NCBI GenBank assembly: GCA_022823945.1
Contig: JAJEBK010000022.1
Coordinates: forward strand, 62,001 to 126,000
Direction: 5' to 3'
Origin: Anaerolineae bacterium
GTDB taxonomy: Bacteria > Chloroflexota > Anaerolineae > Aggregatilineales > Phototrophicaceae
DNA: 64,000 nt
In this document: positions 1 through 8,250 of the stretch, one piece after another
Layout of the letters: every line of letters starts with the position of its first letter
Position numbering within the stretch: position 1 is the stretch's first letter
Made by a program: the position numbers and the translations under genes
Notes under the pieces: model-generated
What the model saw: the letters and a program-made list of their open reading frames with translations, nothing else
Database searches by the model: none
What the model was told of the DNA's origin: nothing

Positions 1-55
1 TCGTGATGTGCTAGCATACAGGGTGCCCGTGCCGACGAAACAAAAAGCGACAGTT

Positions 56-1261
56 GTGAAATTGCGGTGGCTCTTCTGCCTGCTCATCCTGGTATGTGGT
101 TTGACGGCTGCGCAAGAAGCCGCTTGCGAACAGGTCGCCCAGCGGGCGCTCGCTGCGATAGACGAGCAATGCCACGATCTGGCGCGGGACAGCTTGTGCA
201 TCGTCAGCCCGCCCGTGCAAACCGACGCTGCCTCGCTGGCTGAAGTCAAGCGCATTGCCACGTCTGGCTATGCTGCAGAAGACCGAAGTTGGGGCGCTGC
301 CATAATCCGCCTGGGCGCGAATCTGCCACGAACATACGACGGTCCTGGTGTATTGGCTTTGCTGGGCGGCGACGCGCAGATCATAAACGAAGTAGCAGCC
401 GACGATGTCATGACCATCGGCGAACCTTTGAGCACGGCGGCCATGTCGGACGCGAAAATATACCGGTTGCCTGGCATTATTCCCGAGCCAGTTGGCGACC
501 TCCGCCAAGATGACATTGTGCTGGTCGATGCCTGGGACAGCGATGGCGGCTGGCTGCGCGTGGTTTCTGACGGCTTGGTCGCTTGGGTCGAAGCGGACAA
601 GGTCCAGCGATTGCAAGCCATGGACGCGCTGCCACGCATCACAATCGGGCAACCCTATCCTCTGCGCGCTTTCTCATTGACGACCAGCAGCGCCCATGCC
701 GAATGTGCCAGCGTCGAACCGCTGGTGGCTGTGCAGACGCCGGGAGATGTACCGGTGAATCTCACTGTGAATGGCGTCGACATTCATGTCGGCTCCATGG
801 TCAGTTTTCAGCAGGCGCATCGTGGCGCGCTTAGCCTGACTGTGCATCGCGGCGCAGTGACGACGATCTATGGACAACGGATCAACGAGGGCGAAAGCGC
901 CATTGGCATTTTGTCGCCGGCGCAGAGCGGCTCCACCAGCGCCTTGGCCTGGAGCGGCTCGTTGCCTGCTTCTGCTGTCGAGCATGCGCGGGGCGAACGA
1001 GCGCAAGCCGCATTCAACCTGGTATCGCGCGTCAATGGCTGGGACGAAGAGCAGATTGCGCGTCCGACTGGCGATATCTATCATGTTGTCGAAAGCGGCG
1101 AAAGCGTCTATAGCATCGCCCGGCATTATCAAGCGAGCGTGGCGGATATCATCGCTGCCAACCCGGATGTTGAACCGGGGCGCATCTTCGCCGGCAACGA
1201 ATTGCTGATCCCCAATGCCGGCTCGGGGTTTTCCCCATACAGCCGCGACGAGTCGGCTTAA
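56..1261 (+). CDS. Secreted LysM protein with SH3-like segment
   Basis: Secreted or cell-surface protein of unknown role, probably glycan-binding. The N-terminus is a typical signal peptide: basic MKLRW, a hydrophobic core, then GLTAAQ. A segment around residues 150-185 (GGWLRVVSDGLVAWV) resembles bacterial SH3-like domains. A clear LysM domain lies near residues 342-387 (YHVVESGESVYSIARHY ... AGNELLIP). LysM normally binds N-acetylglucosamine polymers such as peptidoglycan. No ATG precedes the signal peptide. GTG at 56 gives the cleanest signal peptide; the frame is also open from GTG at 8 and up to the window edge, so the gene could start earlier. Its stop overlaps the convergent nucleoside hydrolase by 4 bp. 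The enzymatic role, if any, is unknown. Confidence 0.75.
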   Translation: MKLRWLFCLLILVCGLTAAQEAACEQVAQRALAAIDEQCHDLARDSLCIVSPPVQTDAASLAEVKRIATSGYAAEDRSWGAAIIRLGANLPRTYDGPGVLALLGGDAQIINEVAADDVMTIGEPLSTAAMSDAKIYRLPGIIPEPVGDLRQDDIVLVDAWDSDGGWLRVVSDGLVAWVEADKVQRLQAMDALPRITIGQPYPLRAFSLTTSSAHAECASVEPLVAVQTPGDVPVNLTVNGVDIHVGSMVSFQQAHRGALSLTVHRGAVTTIYGQRINEGESAIGILSPAQSGSTSALAWSGSLPASAVEHARGERAQAAFNLVSRVNGWDEEQIARPTGDIYHVVESGESVYSIARHYQASVADIIAANPDVEPGRIFAGNELLIPNAGSGFSPYSRDESA

Positions 1262-2181
1262 GACACGCTTCTCCGCAGCAGCGCCACGAAGGCCTCGCGG
1301 TCGGCGCGCGTCGCCACTTTGACCTGGGGCGGGGTGCCAGTCACGCCAAGCACATCAACCACAGTCAAGCCGCGCGCCAAGCCGTCACCGGTTGTGATAT
1401 CAACGCGGCAATCCCGATAGTCCAGGATGCCAGGATCGATGGCCGCGGCCATGGTGATCGGGTCGGGCAGGTCGAAGCCGCTTAAGCCCGTCTCGGCAAT
1501 GGCAAAGTCGGTCAACGTCGCCTGAATATCGACCACGAATTCGGCCAGGGGCGTGCCAATCGCGCGGATTTCGCTGGCTTGCGCGGCATCAAATGTGGCG
1601 TACTTCCAACTGATATCCCAACCCACCATGTGGATGGGCATGCCCGAGTCAAAGACGATCTTGGCGGCTTCGGGATCAACCCAGATGTTGAACTCGGCCA
1701 GCGGCGTTACATTGCCGTGCCCGCTGCCGATGCCGCCCATGATGAAGCAGTCGGATACGCATTGTGCCAGCTCGGGTTCTCGCAGCAGCGCCAGCGCCAC
1801 ATTGGTCAGCGGACCCAGCGTAACCAGCGTGATATCGCTGGCATGCTGGTGGATGATGCTGCGCAACATATCTGCGGCATGGCCTGGCGTCGGCGCGCGT
1901 TCTTGCAACGGCAAACCGATATCGCCCATGCCATCGTCGCCGTGCACTTCCTGCGCGGTCTCCAGCGGTCGCAGCAGTGGCTTGTCGCAGCCTGCATACA
2001 CAGGGACAGCCGCATCGCACAATTCGACTGTGTACAAGGCGTTCTGCACGGCTTGCGAAAGCGGCACATTGCCCGCCACCACCGTGATGGCTTTGACATC
2101 AATATCTGGCTGGCGAAGCGCCATGACCAAGGCGACGGCGTCGTCCGAGGCAGTATCGGTGTCGATGATGAATTTGCGCAT
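1258..2181 (-). CDS. Inosine-uridine-preferring nucleoside hydrolase family protein
   Basis: Predicted N-ribohydrolase that splits a nucleoside, or a related N-glycoside, into base and ribose. The Ca-binding family signature DTDTASDDA lies at residues 7-15. TLGPLTNVALAL and MGGIGSGHGNVTPLAEFN follow, the latter ending near the middle of the protein. The family's usual C-terminal HD pair is replaced here by PD (DLPDPITMAAAIDP): the metal Asp is kept and the catalytic His is lost, as in some purine-type members. Length (307 aa) is normal. It is close in sequence to the second family member at 28459-29427. It stands alone on the minus strand, so the substrate cannot be inferred from context. Confidence 0.9.
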   Translation of the reverse strand: MRKFIIDTDTASDDAVALVMALRQPDIDVKAITVVAGNVPLSQAVQNALYTVELCDAAVPVYAGCDKPLLRPLETAQEVHGDDGMGDIGLPLQERAPTPGHAADMLRSIIHQHASDITLVTLGPLTNVALALLREPELAQCVSDCFIMGGIGSGHGNVTPLAEFNIWVDPEAAKIVFDSGMPIHMVGWDISWKYATFDAAQASEIRAIGTPLAEFVVDIQATLTDFAIAETGLSGFDLPDPITMAAAIDPGILDYRDCRVDITTGDGLARGLTVVDVLGVTGTPPQVKVATRADREAFVALLRRSVS

Positions 2182-2243
2182 GCGCCAATTGTAACATATT
2201 GCGCGCTGCGCGACCGTATGCTCACTGTGGCGCAGTTGCCCTG

Positions 2244-2252
2244 TGCTATACT
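2244..2252 (+). promoter_or_regulatory. Extended -10 promoter for acyl-CoA dehydrogenase
   Basis: TGCTATACT lies 32 nt upstream of the chosen start and matches an extended -10 (TGnTATAAT). No good -35 is seen, which is normal for extended -10 promoters. Confidence 0.45.
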
Positions 2253-2284
2253 CGCCTGCATCTCGCGCACATCAGGAGTTGACG

Positions 2285-3469
2285 ATGGATTTCAGCAGGC
2301 CCCGTCATATCGAGGCGATCGTCCACCGCGTCCGGCAATTTGTCGATGCGCAGGTTATCCCGCTGGAAACGGACTTGCTGCGGACGGGCGCCGACTTGAG
2401 CATGGACCAGCTGCAAGACTTGCGGGCGGCGGCCAAGGCGGCGGGCTTGTGGGCGCCCACCATGCCGTCAGAATGGGGCGGCATGGGCTTGACTATCCAG
2501 GAAATCGTCCCTGTGTTTGAAGCGGCGGGCCGCAGCTTGTTGGGACCGCTGGCCATGGGCTGCGCTGCGCCCGACGAAGGCAATCTGCACCTGCTGCACC
2601 ACTGGGCAAATGCCGAGCAGGTCGAGCGTTACCTGGTGCCGCTGGCGCGTGGCGAGGCGTTCTCGGCTTTTTCCATGACCGAACCGCCACCCGGTGCCGG
2701 CAGCGACCCGCGCATGATCCAAACCAGCGCGCGGCATGATGGCGACGCCTGGCTCATCAACGGGCACAAATGGCTGACCACGAATGGCGAAATCGCTGAC
2801 TTTTTCATTATCATGGCGCGCACAGATATGGAAGCGCACCCCTACCAGGGCTGCACCCTCTTCATTGCCCCCCGCGATGCGCCGGGCATCAATATCCTGC
2901 GGGATGTGCCGGTGATGGGCGCAAAAGACTTCGGCGGGCATGTAGAAATCATCTACGACAACCTGCGCTTGCCAGACAGCGCCATCCTGGGCGAGGCGGG
3001 CCAAGGCTTCATGCTGGCGCAGGCGCGGTTGGGACCAGCCAGATTGACCCATTGCATGCGCTGGACCGGCATCGCCCAACGCGCTTTGGAGATCGCTGCG
3101 CAATATGCCAGCGAGCGCGAAGCCTTTGGCGGACCACTGGCAGCGCACCAGTCGGTGCAGTGGATGCTTGCCGACTCGGCTATGGAACTCAAAATGGGCA
3201 GGCTGCTGACCCAGGAAGCGGCTTGGCTGCTGGCGCAGGGCGAACAAGCGCGCGTCGAAACTTCGATCGCCAAGCTGCAAGTATCGGAGATCGTCTGCCG
3301 CGTGTTGGATCGCTGTGTGCAGATCTGTGGCGGGCGGGGCATCTCGCGGGATTTGCCGCTTTCGACCTGGTACGAAAAAGCGCGCGCCTTCCGCATCTAT
3401 GACGGCGCATCGGAAGTGCATCGCATGGTGGTGGCTCGCGATGTCATCAAGCGATACAGCGCCGGCTAG
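2285..3469 (+). CDS. Acyl-CoA dehydrogenase
   Basis: FAD-dependent acyl-CoA dehydrogenase, introducing an alpha-beta double bond into an acyl-CoA. Family motifs are present: FSMTEPPPGAGSDP (FAD/substrate-binding, around residue 130), the WLTTNGEIADFFIIMART strand region, the QSVQWMLAD helix, and the C-terminal YDGASEVHRMVVARDVIK. At 394 aa it is the standard length, closest in feel to the ACAD10/11-like branch. The ATG at 2285 is preceded by AGGAG at a good distance; an upstream in-frame start at 2243 would sit inside the promoter. The TIR gene begins 5 nt after the stop, so the two are probably co-transcribed. Substrate chain length cannot be judged. Confidence 0.92.
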   Translation: MDFSRPRHIEAIVHRVRQFVDAQVIPLETDLLRTGADLSMDQLQDLRAAAKAAGLWAPTMPSEWGGMGLTIQEIVPVFEAAGRSLLGPLAMGCAAPDEGNLHLLHHWANAEQVERYLVPLARGEAFSAFSMTEPPPGAGSDPRMIQTSARHDGDAWLINGHKWLTTNGEIADFFIIMARTDMEAHPYQGCTLFIAPRDAPGINILRDVPVMGAKDFGGHVEIIYDNLRLPDSAILGEAGQGFMLAQARLGPARLTHCMRWTGIAQRALEIAAQYASEREAFGGPLAAHQSVQWMLADSAMELKMGRLLTQEAAWLLAQGEQARVETSIAKLQVSEIVCRVLDRCVQICGGRGISRDLPLSTWYEKARAFRIYDGASEVHRMVVARDVIKRYSAG

Positions 3470-3474
3470 CTCCC

Positions 3475-4254
3475 ATGCCGTCTATCTTCATCAGCCATAG
3501 CAACCAGGACAACGCCATCATCGAGCCCATCGTCCAGCAGTTGCGGGAGGCGGGCATGGGCGTTTGGATCGACTACGAGAATATCCGCGGCGGCGCAGAA
3601 TGGCTGTGCGAGATCGAAGCCGGCATCGCCCGTTGCGAAGCGGTACTGGTCATTTTGTCGCAGGCCAGCGCAGCCTCTACCTGGGTGAAGCGCGAATGCC
3701 TCTATGCTTTTCAGCTGCAAAAGCCGCTCCTGGTCGCGCTGGTTGCCGATCTGTTGATTCCGCTGCATCTGATCAACTTGCAATACTGCGATCTGCGCGC
3801 GTCACAGGGCATGACCAAATTGCTGGAGTCGCTGCGAGCGCTGTCGTCGGCGGGCGAAGAGGCGGCCTATGCGCATGGCTCTGTTTCAGAAACGCCGCTG
3901 GAAAGCAACTTCTTCCCCTATCTGGCGCAATTGCCCCAGGGCGATATCGTGGCTTTGGTGGCGCAGGATTTGTACGCTTTTGCGCAGAAAAATGCCGATG
4001 CGGTCGATTTTGGCGGTCAAAAGAGACCCGGCTTCCACGCGCGGCTGCAAGCAGGCCGAAGGCGCATAACCTGGTTTTCGGTCTGGGCGTATCGCAAGCA
4101 GCCGGCGCTGCAAATTGCTAGGGCGGCTGGGCTTCAGTCGCCCGCTTTCGGCAAAGGACGCTCGACCATCCCGCTGCGCAATTTGCACAATGCCGAATCG
4201 CTGGAGGGGCTGAAGTCGCTGCTGCTGGATGTGAAGTCGCGCATTGCGTTATGA
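3475..4254 (+). CDS. TIR-domain protein with uncharacterised C-terminal domain
   Basis: Residues 1-115 form a TIR domain: IFISHSNQDNAIIEPIV (strand A and helix A), VWIDYENIRGGAEW (BB loop region), VLVILSQASAASTWVKREC, then the strand leading to NLQYCDLRAS. Glu74 in ASTWVKREC sits where TIR NADases carry their catalytic Glu, so NAD hydrolysis is possible but unproven. Residues 145-259 form a separate basic/aromatic domain (ITWFSVWAYRKQPALQIA) that I do not recognise. There is no membrane segment or repeat sensor. The gene follows the acyl-CoA dehydrogenase by 5 nt with no clear ribosome site, implying translational coupling. No defence genes flank it, so a signalling role is as likely as immunity. 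Confidence 0.8.
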   Translation: MPSIFISHSNQDNAIIEPIVQQLREAGMGVWIDYENIRGGAEWLCEIEAGIARCEAVLVILSQASAASTWVKRECLYAFQLQKPLLVALVADLLIPLHLINLQYCDLRASQGMTKLLESLRALSSAGEEAAYAHGSVSETPLESNFFPYLAQLPQGDIVALVAQDLYAFAQKNADAVDFGGQKRPGFHARLQAGRRRITWFSVWAYRKQPALQIARAAGLQSPAFGKGRSTIPLRNLHNAESLEGLKSLLLDVKSRIAL

Positions 4255-4344
4255 CCGTGTAGCCCCCAAGCCATCGGCGCGGAGAGAAGACGACTGCGGC
4301 ATCGTCCGACTGCAGTCGTCACCCTGTATGCGCGAAATCTCGCG

Positions 4345-5205
4345 TCAACCTTCTCCCCATTGCGATGGGGGGACTGAGGGGGGTAGATGCTCGCGGCGCA
4401 GGCGACGGTCATAATACTTCTCGGCAGCTTCTGCCATGCTCTGCATCGTCTGCACATTCATAAAGGCGTTGGCGACCGCGCCAGCCACCGGCAAGAAGCC
4501 CACGATCATGCGCGCCGGGATGCGTGTGCCAATCCGCGAAGCCAGCTTGTAAGCCAGACGCCGGCTGACCTTGCGTCCCATCGGGCGCGTCAGCATGACT
4601 TCGCAGTTGAGGTGCTGGACATTTTCTTTGCCAGTCGCGAGCAACCGCGCCGCTTCTGCCTCGCCACGCATGGCAGAGAGAACCGCATGACCGCGTTCGT
4701 CCCCCGCCACCAGATTCTCCGCCAGGCGCTGCAAGATATGATAAGTGCGCACGGTGGTGGCAGCGGCGGGCGATTCCAGCAGCGCGGGCATGGCAGCTTG
4801 CCCTGGTTGGCTCAATGTCCAGGCGAGCGCATTCAGCGATACGGCAAGATGTTCAATGATGCCGGCGTCAAAGTGTCCTTCGTTCGCCCACAGCGCCAGG
4901 ATATTCCGCAAGTCGGAATAGGCTTCCGTTTCAATGACAAATGCGCCTTTCAGCGCGCCGATGCCCCAGCTGATATAGCCCATTTTGTGCAGGAGGTAGC
5001 TGACGCCGGTGGGGATGGTGAAAGCATGCAAGCCGGGCACGACCATCTCTGCGCCACCGATCAGCGCCAGTTTGGTCGTCTCTTGCTTGATCCACTGGGC
5101 GGGCGAGTCGCAGTCCATGGCGCTTTCTACAGCCCGCCGCGGATTGCCAGCCAGCTCGTCCATGCCCATGATGATGGCTTCGGCGATCGTGTCTTCGAGT
5201 CCCAT
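4345..5205 (-). CDS. EcsC-like protein
   Basis: Probably a member of the EcsC-like family, which is poorly characterised and often membrane-associated. Support is a weakly hydrophobic central part (GAEMVVPGLHAFTIPTGVSY) and a C-terminal segment typical of the family: ARMIVGFLPVAGAVANAFMN followed by AEAAEKYYDRR. ATG at 5205 is preferred over an upstream TTG at 5244. The last residues (LPPSVPPSQWGEG) are encoded by a copy of a GC-rich palindromic repeat that recurs elsewhere in the window, so the natural C-terminus has apparently been extended by a repeat. The lipoprotein gene lies 63 bp upstream on the same strand. Family assignment is tentative. Confidence 0.6.
   Translation of the reverse strand: MGLEDTIAEAIIMGMDELAGNPRRAVESAMDCDSPAQWIKQETTKLALIGGAEMVVPGLHAFTIPTGVSYLLHKMGYISWGIGALKGAFVIETEAYSDLRNILALWANEGHFDAGIIEHLAVSLNALAWTLSQPGQAAMPALLESPAAATTVRTYHILQRLAENLVAGDERGHAVLSAMRGEAEAARLLATGKENVQHLNCEVMLTRPMGRKVSRRLAYKLASRIGTRIPARMIVGFLPVAGAVANAFMNVQTMQSMAEAAEKYYDRRLRREHLPPSVPPSQWGEG
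4346..4387. repeat. GC-rich palindromic repeat, family 1, copy A
   Basis: The core CTCCCCATTGCGATGGGG is followed by GGACTGAGGGGGGTAGA. The same GGACnGAGGnGGGTA tail occurs at 59055-59092 and 63539-63577. The hairpin arms are CCCCAT/ATGGGG. On the minus strand this copy supplies the stop codon and last codons of the EcsC-like gene. Confidence 0.75.
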
Positions 5206-5268
5206 TGCCTCTTGTATCGCTGATTGTCTGCTGCCTATACGCAAGCCCGCGCGAATCGTTGCAGGCGC

Positions 5269-5949
5269 TCAACTGCCGCGATCATCCATGACAGCGCTCC
5301 ATACGCGCAGGTCATCGAACGCCACGCTCAGCCCTTGCCCGGCATAATTCATCACGCCCGCCAAGCCAATGTGCCCCGCCGAGGCCCGCCTGTCGCGCGC
5401 TTCCGCCACGAATTCGTCGTTCACCCACAGCGCCAGGTAGTCGCCGATGCAGATGGCGCGGATTCGGTTGCGCGCCGCGCCTTGACGAATGTGCTGGCTG
5501 GGGAAAGCCGGCACGATCGCTTGCAGGGCGCGTCCATCGCTCCAACGAATGCTGGCATAGCCATCGCCGCTGATGAGCAAGAAATAACCGCGACCTTTAT
5601 TGGCGGGGTCGAGGCGACACGCCAAGCCATAGGCATTGTGGTCGTAAGCAGACAACTGCCGCGCCTCCGCCTCGATGACCGTATCGCTGACGAGTTGGTC
5701 GTGCTGCGTCCAGACATAGCGCTTGCCGTGCAGGTCGATGCGATAAGCGCCTTCCGCCACGCCCAGCCAAAGGTCTGCGCCGCCAGCATAGCTGCGCCAG
5801 GCTCCACCGCTTTCAAAATGCTCGTCCAGCAGAAGATCCTGGTAACGATAAGAGGCCGTGGGCATGGAATGGCGGGGCAAAGCGCCACAAGCCGCCACCA
5901 GAAGCGTCGCGAAACAGGCGATAAGCGCGCGCAATCGAATGTCATTCAC
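5269..5949 (-). CDS. Lipoprotein with lectin/DUF1080-like fold
   Basis: Predicted lipid-anchored extracellular protein. A short signal sequence ends in a lipobox, ATLLVAACG, with the modified Cys about 20 residues in. The mature part reads like a concanavalin-type jelly roll as in DUF1080/LamG proteins: DEHFESGGAW at the start, NAYGLACRL, GYFLLISGDGYASIRW, GDYLALWVNDEFVAEA, GHIGLAGV and FDDLRVW at the end. Such domains bind or cleave sugars; no catalytic residues can be named here. The start is uncertain: GTG at 5949 fits the signal peptide, but no ribosome site is visible and a TATACT -10 box lies only 7 nt upstream, which would make the mRNA leaderless. Confidence 0.7.
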   Translation of the reverse strand: MNDIRLRALIACFATLLVAACGALPRHSMPTASYRYQDLLLDEHFESGGAWRSYAGGADLWLGVAEGAYRIDLHGKRYVWTQHDQLVSDTVIEAEARQLSAYDHNAYGLACRLDPANKGRGYFLLISGDGYASIRWSDGRALQAIVPAFPSQHIRQGAARNRIRAICIGDYLALWVNDEFVAEARDRRASAGHIGLAGVMNYAGQGLSVAFDDLRVWSAVMDDRGS

Positions 5950-5956
5950 ACACAAA

Positions 5957-5962
5957 AGTATA
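5957..5962 (-). promoter_or_regulatory. Possible -10 for leaderless lipoprotein mRNA
   Basis: TATACT on the minus strand ends 7 nt before the GTG start codon, so transcription would begin at or next to the start codon. No convincing -35 was found. Confidence 0.3.
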
Positions 5963-6003
5963 TCGCTGTTGTGGAGGGAGTGCTGAATATGTTGATATGG
6001 CGC

Positions 6004-6147
6004 TACCTCCCCCACCCCAAACCCCTCCCCGGCGGCCTGTGTCTACGCGACCCAAAATGAGGGAGGGGCTTATATTCTGCGGATGCGTTGCAATAACTCC
6101 CCTTCCCTCGTTCTGGGGGCAAGGGGACGGGGGATGGAGGTTTGTTG
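6004..6147. repeat. GC-rich palindromic repeats, family 1-like, copy B
   Basis: The 300 bases between the lipoprotein start and the bifunctional nuclease hold no gene. They contain runs such as CTCCCCCACCCC, the perfect 8-bp inverted repeat CCCCTCCC ... GGGAGGGG (about 6023-6067), and a second C/G-rich block ending GGGGACGGGGGATGGAGG. Composition and motifs resemble the repeat copies near 59 kb, but these are more diverged. Confidence 0.55.
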
Positions 6148-6185
6148 AGATATTATTGAATCACCGCTCCCTTGAGCCGGCATGG

Positions 6186-6214
6186 TTGAACGGCGCGAAG
6201 GTACTTGTTATAAT
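6186..6214 (+). promoter_or_regulatory. Promoter of the bifunctional nuclease gene
   Basis: -35 TTGAAC (6186-6191), 17-bp spacer, -10 TATAAT (6209-6214) with an extended TG at 6206-6207. It lies 36 nt before the ATG at 6251. It also argues against the longer upstream start at 6182, which would place the promoter inside the coding region. Confidence 0.75.
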
Positions 6215-6250
6215 CCAGCCAGAGACGAGCTTGAGTCAGGCGGCGCACAG

Positions 6251-6793
6251 ATGATCGAATTGATGGTTGACCGCGTACAGGTGAGTTTGATGTCGCAGCA
6301 TCGCTTGGTGGTCTTGCGCGATGTCGATGAAGAGCGTTATCTGCCGATTTGGATCGGACAATTCGAGTCGGAAGCCATCACTTTTGAGTTGCAGGGCATC
6401 GAGCGCGAACGACCGCTGACGCACGATTTGCTCAAATCGACTATCGAAGAGATGGGCGGCCGCGTGAACTATGTCTATATCAACAAGCTGCGCCGAGAGG
6501 TCTATTTCGCGCTGATCAACATCACGCTGTCCGACCGCGAGATCGATATCGACGCCCGCCCCAGCGATGCCATCGCTCTGGCTGTGCGCCTGAACGCCAA
6601 GATTTTCGTCGACAGTGAAATCATGGATTATGCCGGCATCGTGCCCGAGCGCAATGTCGAAGCCGAAATCCTGGGCCTGCCCGATGATATGTACGAGCCC
6701 AGCGAATATGCCGAGCAGGTCGATGAGAGCAAACTGAGCGCCTTCGCCGACTTTGTCGATACGCTCAATCTCGAAGACCTGGAAGACGACTAG
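6251..6793 (+). CDS. Bifunctional nuclease family protein (DUF151)
   Basis: BFN/DUF151 domain protein. The family was named for a nuclease with both RNase and DNase activity, and members are widespread in Thermotogae, Chloroflexi and actinobacteria. Family features: the opening IELMVDRVQVSLMSQHRLVVL, RYLPIWIGQFESEAI, RPLTHDLLKSTIEEMGG, ALINITLSDREIDIDARPSDAIALAVR (the most conserved block) and IFVDSEIMDYAGI. At 180 aa it has a typical length, with an acidic C-terminal tail (LNLEDLEDD). The start was chosen by the family N-terminus and the promoter just upstream. dnaB follows 87 bp downstream on the same strand. Confidence 0.88.
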   Translation: MIELMVDRVQVSLMSQHRLVVLRDVDEERYLPIWIGQFESEAITFELQGIERERPLTHDLLKSTIEEMGGRVNYVYINKLRREVYFALINITLSDREIDIDARPSDAIALAVRLNAKIFVDSEIMDYAGIVPERNVEAEILGLPDDMYEPSEYAEQVDESKLSAFADFVDTLNLEDLEDD

Positions 6794-6880
6794 GCGCAAC
6801 CGCCACGCTGCCTGGCTCTCGCCGCCGCCGGGACGATTTCGCAGACTGGCGCGGACAGCCAACCAGGCACAAGAACATCT

Positions 6881-8245
6881 ATGGATCAGCCGCCACCACT
6901 CGTACAGCTGCATCTGCCCATGAGTCAAGAGGCGGAAGAAGCGCTGCTGGGTGCCGTCTTGCTGGATCCCAAAGCCTATCTCAGCGTCGCCGCCTTTCTG
7001 AATCCCGAAGATTTCTTCATCAAACGCAACGAATATATTTGGACTGCCTTCAGCCGACTAAACGACCGTGGCGAGCCGATCGATTATGTGACTCTCGCCC
7101 GCGAGCTGGAAGCGCTCGACCTGCTGGACGAGATCGGCGGACCGCCGTACATCACCAACCTCGTCAATAATACGCCCACCGCCATGCACGCCGAGATTTA
7201 TGGCGAGTTGGTATCGCGCGCTGCGACCAGACGCCGCCTGCTGCAAGCCGCCGATAGCATCCGCGCCACCGCTCTCGACCAGGAATTGCCAATCGACAAA
7301 GTCATCAGCGATGCCGAGCAGTCGCTCTTCGCCGTGAGCAACAACCAGCTCAAGCGCGAATTTGTGCCATTGTGGGATGCCGCCAGCGACTTTTATGATG
7401 AGTTCGAACGGTTGCTGTCTTTGGGCGCGGGCATGGTGGGCACGCCCAGCGGTTTCAAAGCGCTGGATGGGCTGTTGGGCGGCTTTCAAAAGTCAGATCT
7501 GGTGGTCTTCGCCGGGCGTCCGGGCATGGGCAAAACCAGTTGGATGCTGACGGTGGCTTTGTATGTGGCGCGGCTGGGCGCTCGCGTGGCGATCTTCACC
7601 ATGGAGATGGGGGTCGAACAGCTGGTGCAGCGCATCGTATCCATGGAGACGGGCATCCGCCTCCAGCAACTGCGCAATGCTGAGATTAGCCCGGGCGAGC
7701 AGACACGCCTCACCGAAGCCATCAGCCGCATATCGAATCTGCCGCTCTTCATCGACGACACGCCTTCCATCACGCCAGCCGAAATGCGCACCAAGTGTCG
7801 CCGCTTGCAGCACGAATACGGGCTGGATATGGTCATGGTCGATTATATGCAGTTGATGTCGGCGGGCAGAGCCTATGAAAACAACCGCGTGCAAGAAATC
7901 AGCTACATCAGCCGCTCCTTGAAAGAGTTGGCCCGCGAACTGAATGTCACGCTGCTCTCAACCGCCCAGCTTTCCCGCGCTGTCGAGAATCGCCAAGACA
8001 AACGCCCCCAGCTTTCTGACCTTCGCGAAAGCGGCAGCATTGAACAAGACGCCGATGCCGTGATGTTTCTGTATCGCGACGAAGTCTATAATCCAGAGAC
8101 GACCGAATACCCCAACCAGGCTGATGTCTTGCTGTCGAAACACCGTCATGGACCCACGGGCACAGTGCAGTTGTATTTTGAGAAAGCCATCACCAAATTC
8201 ATGGATGTCAAAATGCAACGTGTCGACCTGAGCAATTTGGATTGA
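6881..8245 (+). CDS. dnaB: Replicative DNA helicase DnaB
   Basis: Hexameric 5'-3' helicase of the replication fork. The N-terminal DnaB domain begins near residue 15 (SQEAEEALLGAVLLDP) and carries NPEDFF and the helical hairpin. The RecA-like C-terminal domain has Walker A GRPGMGKTS (212-220), Walker B VMVDYMQL (near 318-325), the TAQLSRAVENR segment, the DLRESGSIEQDAD motif, and the closing loop around LSKHRHGPTG. At 454 aa it is full length with no intein. It is followed without a gap by a DnaD-domain gene and a tandem DnaC-like ATPase gene, so helicase and likely loaders form one operon. Confidence 0.96.
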   Translation: MDQPPPLVQLHLPMSQEAEEALLGAVLLDPKAYLSVAAFLNPEDFFIKRNEYIWTAFSRLNDRGEPIDYVTLARELEALDLLDEIGGPPYITNLVNNTPTAMHAEIYGELVSRAATRRRLLQAADSIRATALDQELPIDKVISDAEQSLFAVSNNQLKREFVPLWDAASDFYDEFERLLSLGAGMVGTPSGFKALDGLLGGFQKSDLVVFAGRPGMGKTSWMLTVALYVARLGARVAIFTMEMGVEQLVQRIVSMETGIRLQQLRNAEISPGEQTRLTEAISRISNLPLFIDDTPSITPAEMRTKCRRLQHEYGLDMVMVDYMQLMSAGRAYENNRVQEISYISRSLKELARELNVTLLSTAQLSRAVENRQDKRPQLSDLRESGSIEQDADAVMFLYRDEVYNPETTEYPNQADVLLSKHRHGPTGTVQLYFEKAITKFMDVKMQRVDLSNLD

Positions 8246-8250
8246 TTTGC

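Noticed and set aside
3475..4254. Anti-phage defence island around the TIR gene
   Set aside because: No restriction, CBASS, Thoeris ThsA-like, argonaute or toxin-antitoxin genes are adjacent; the neighbours are metabolic.
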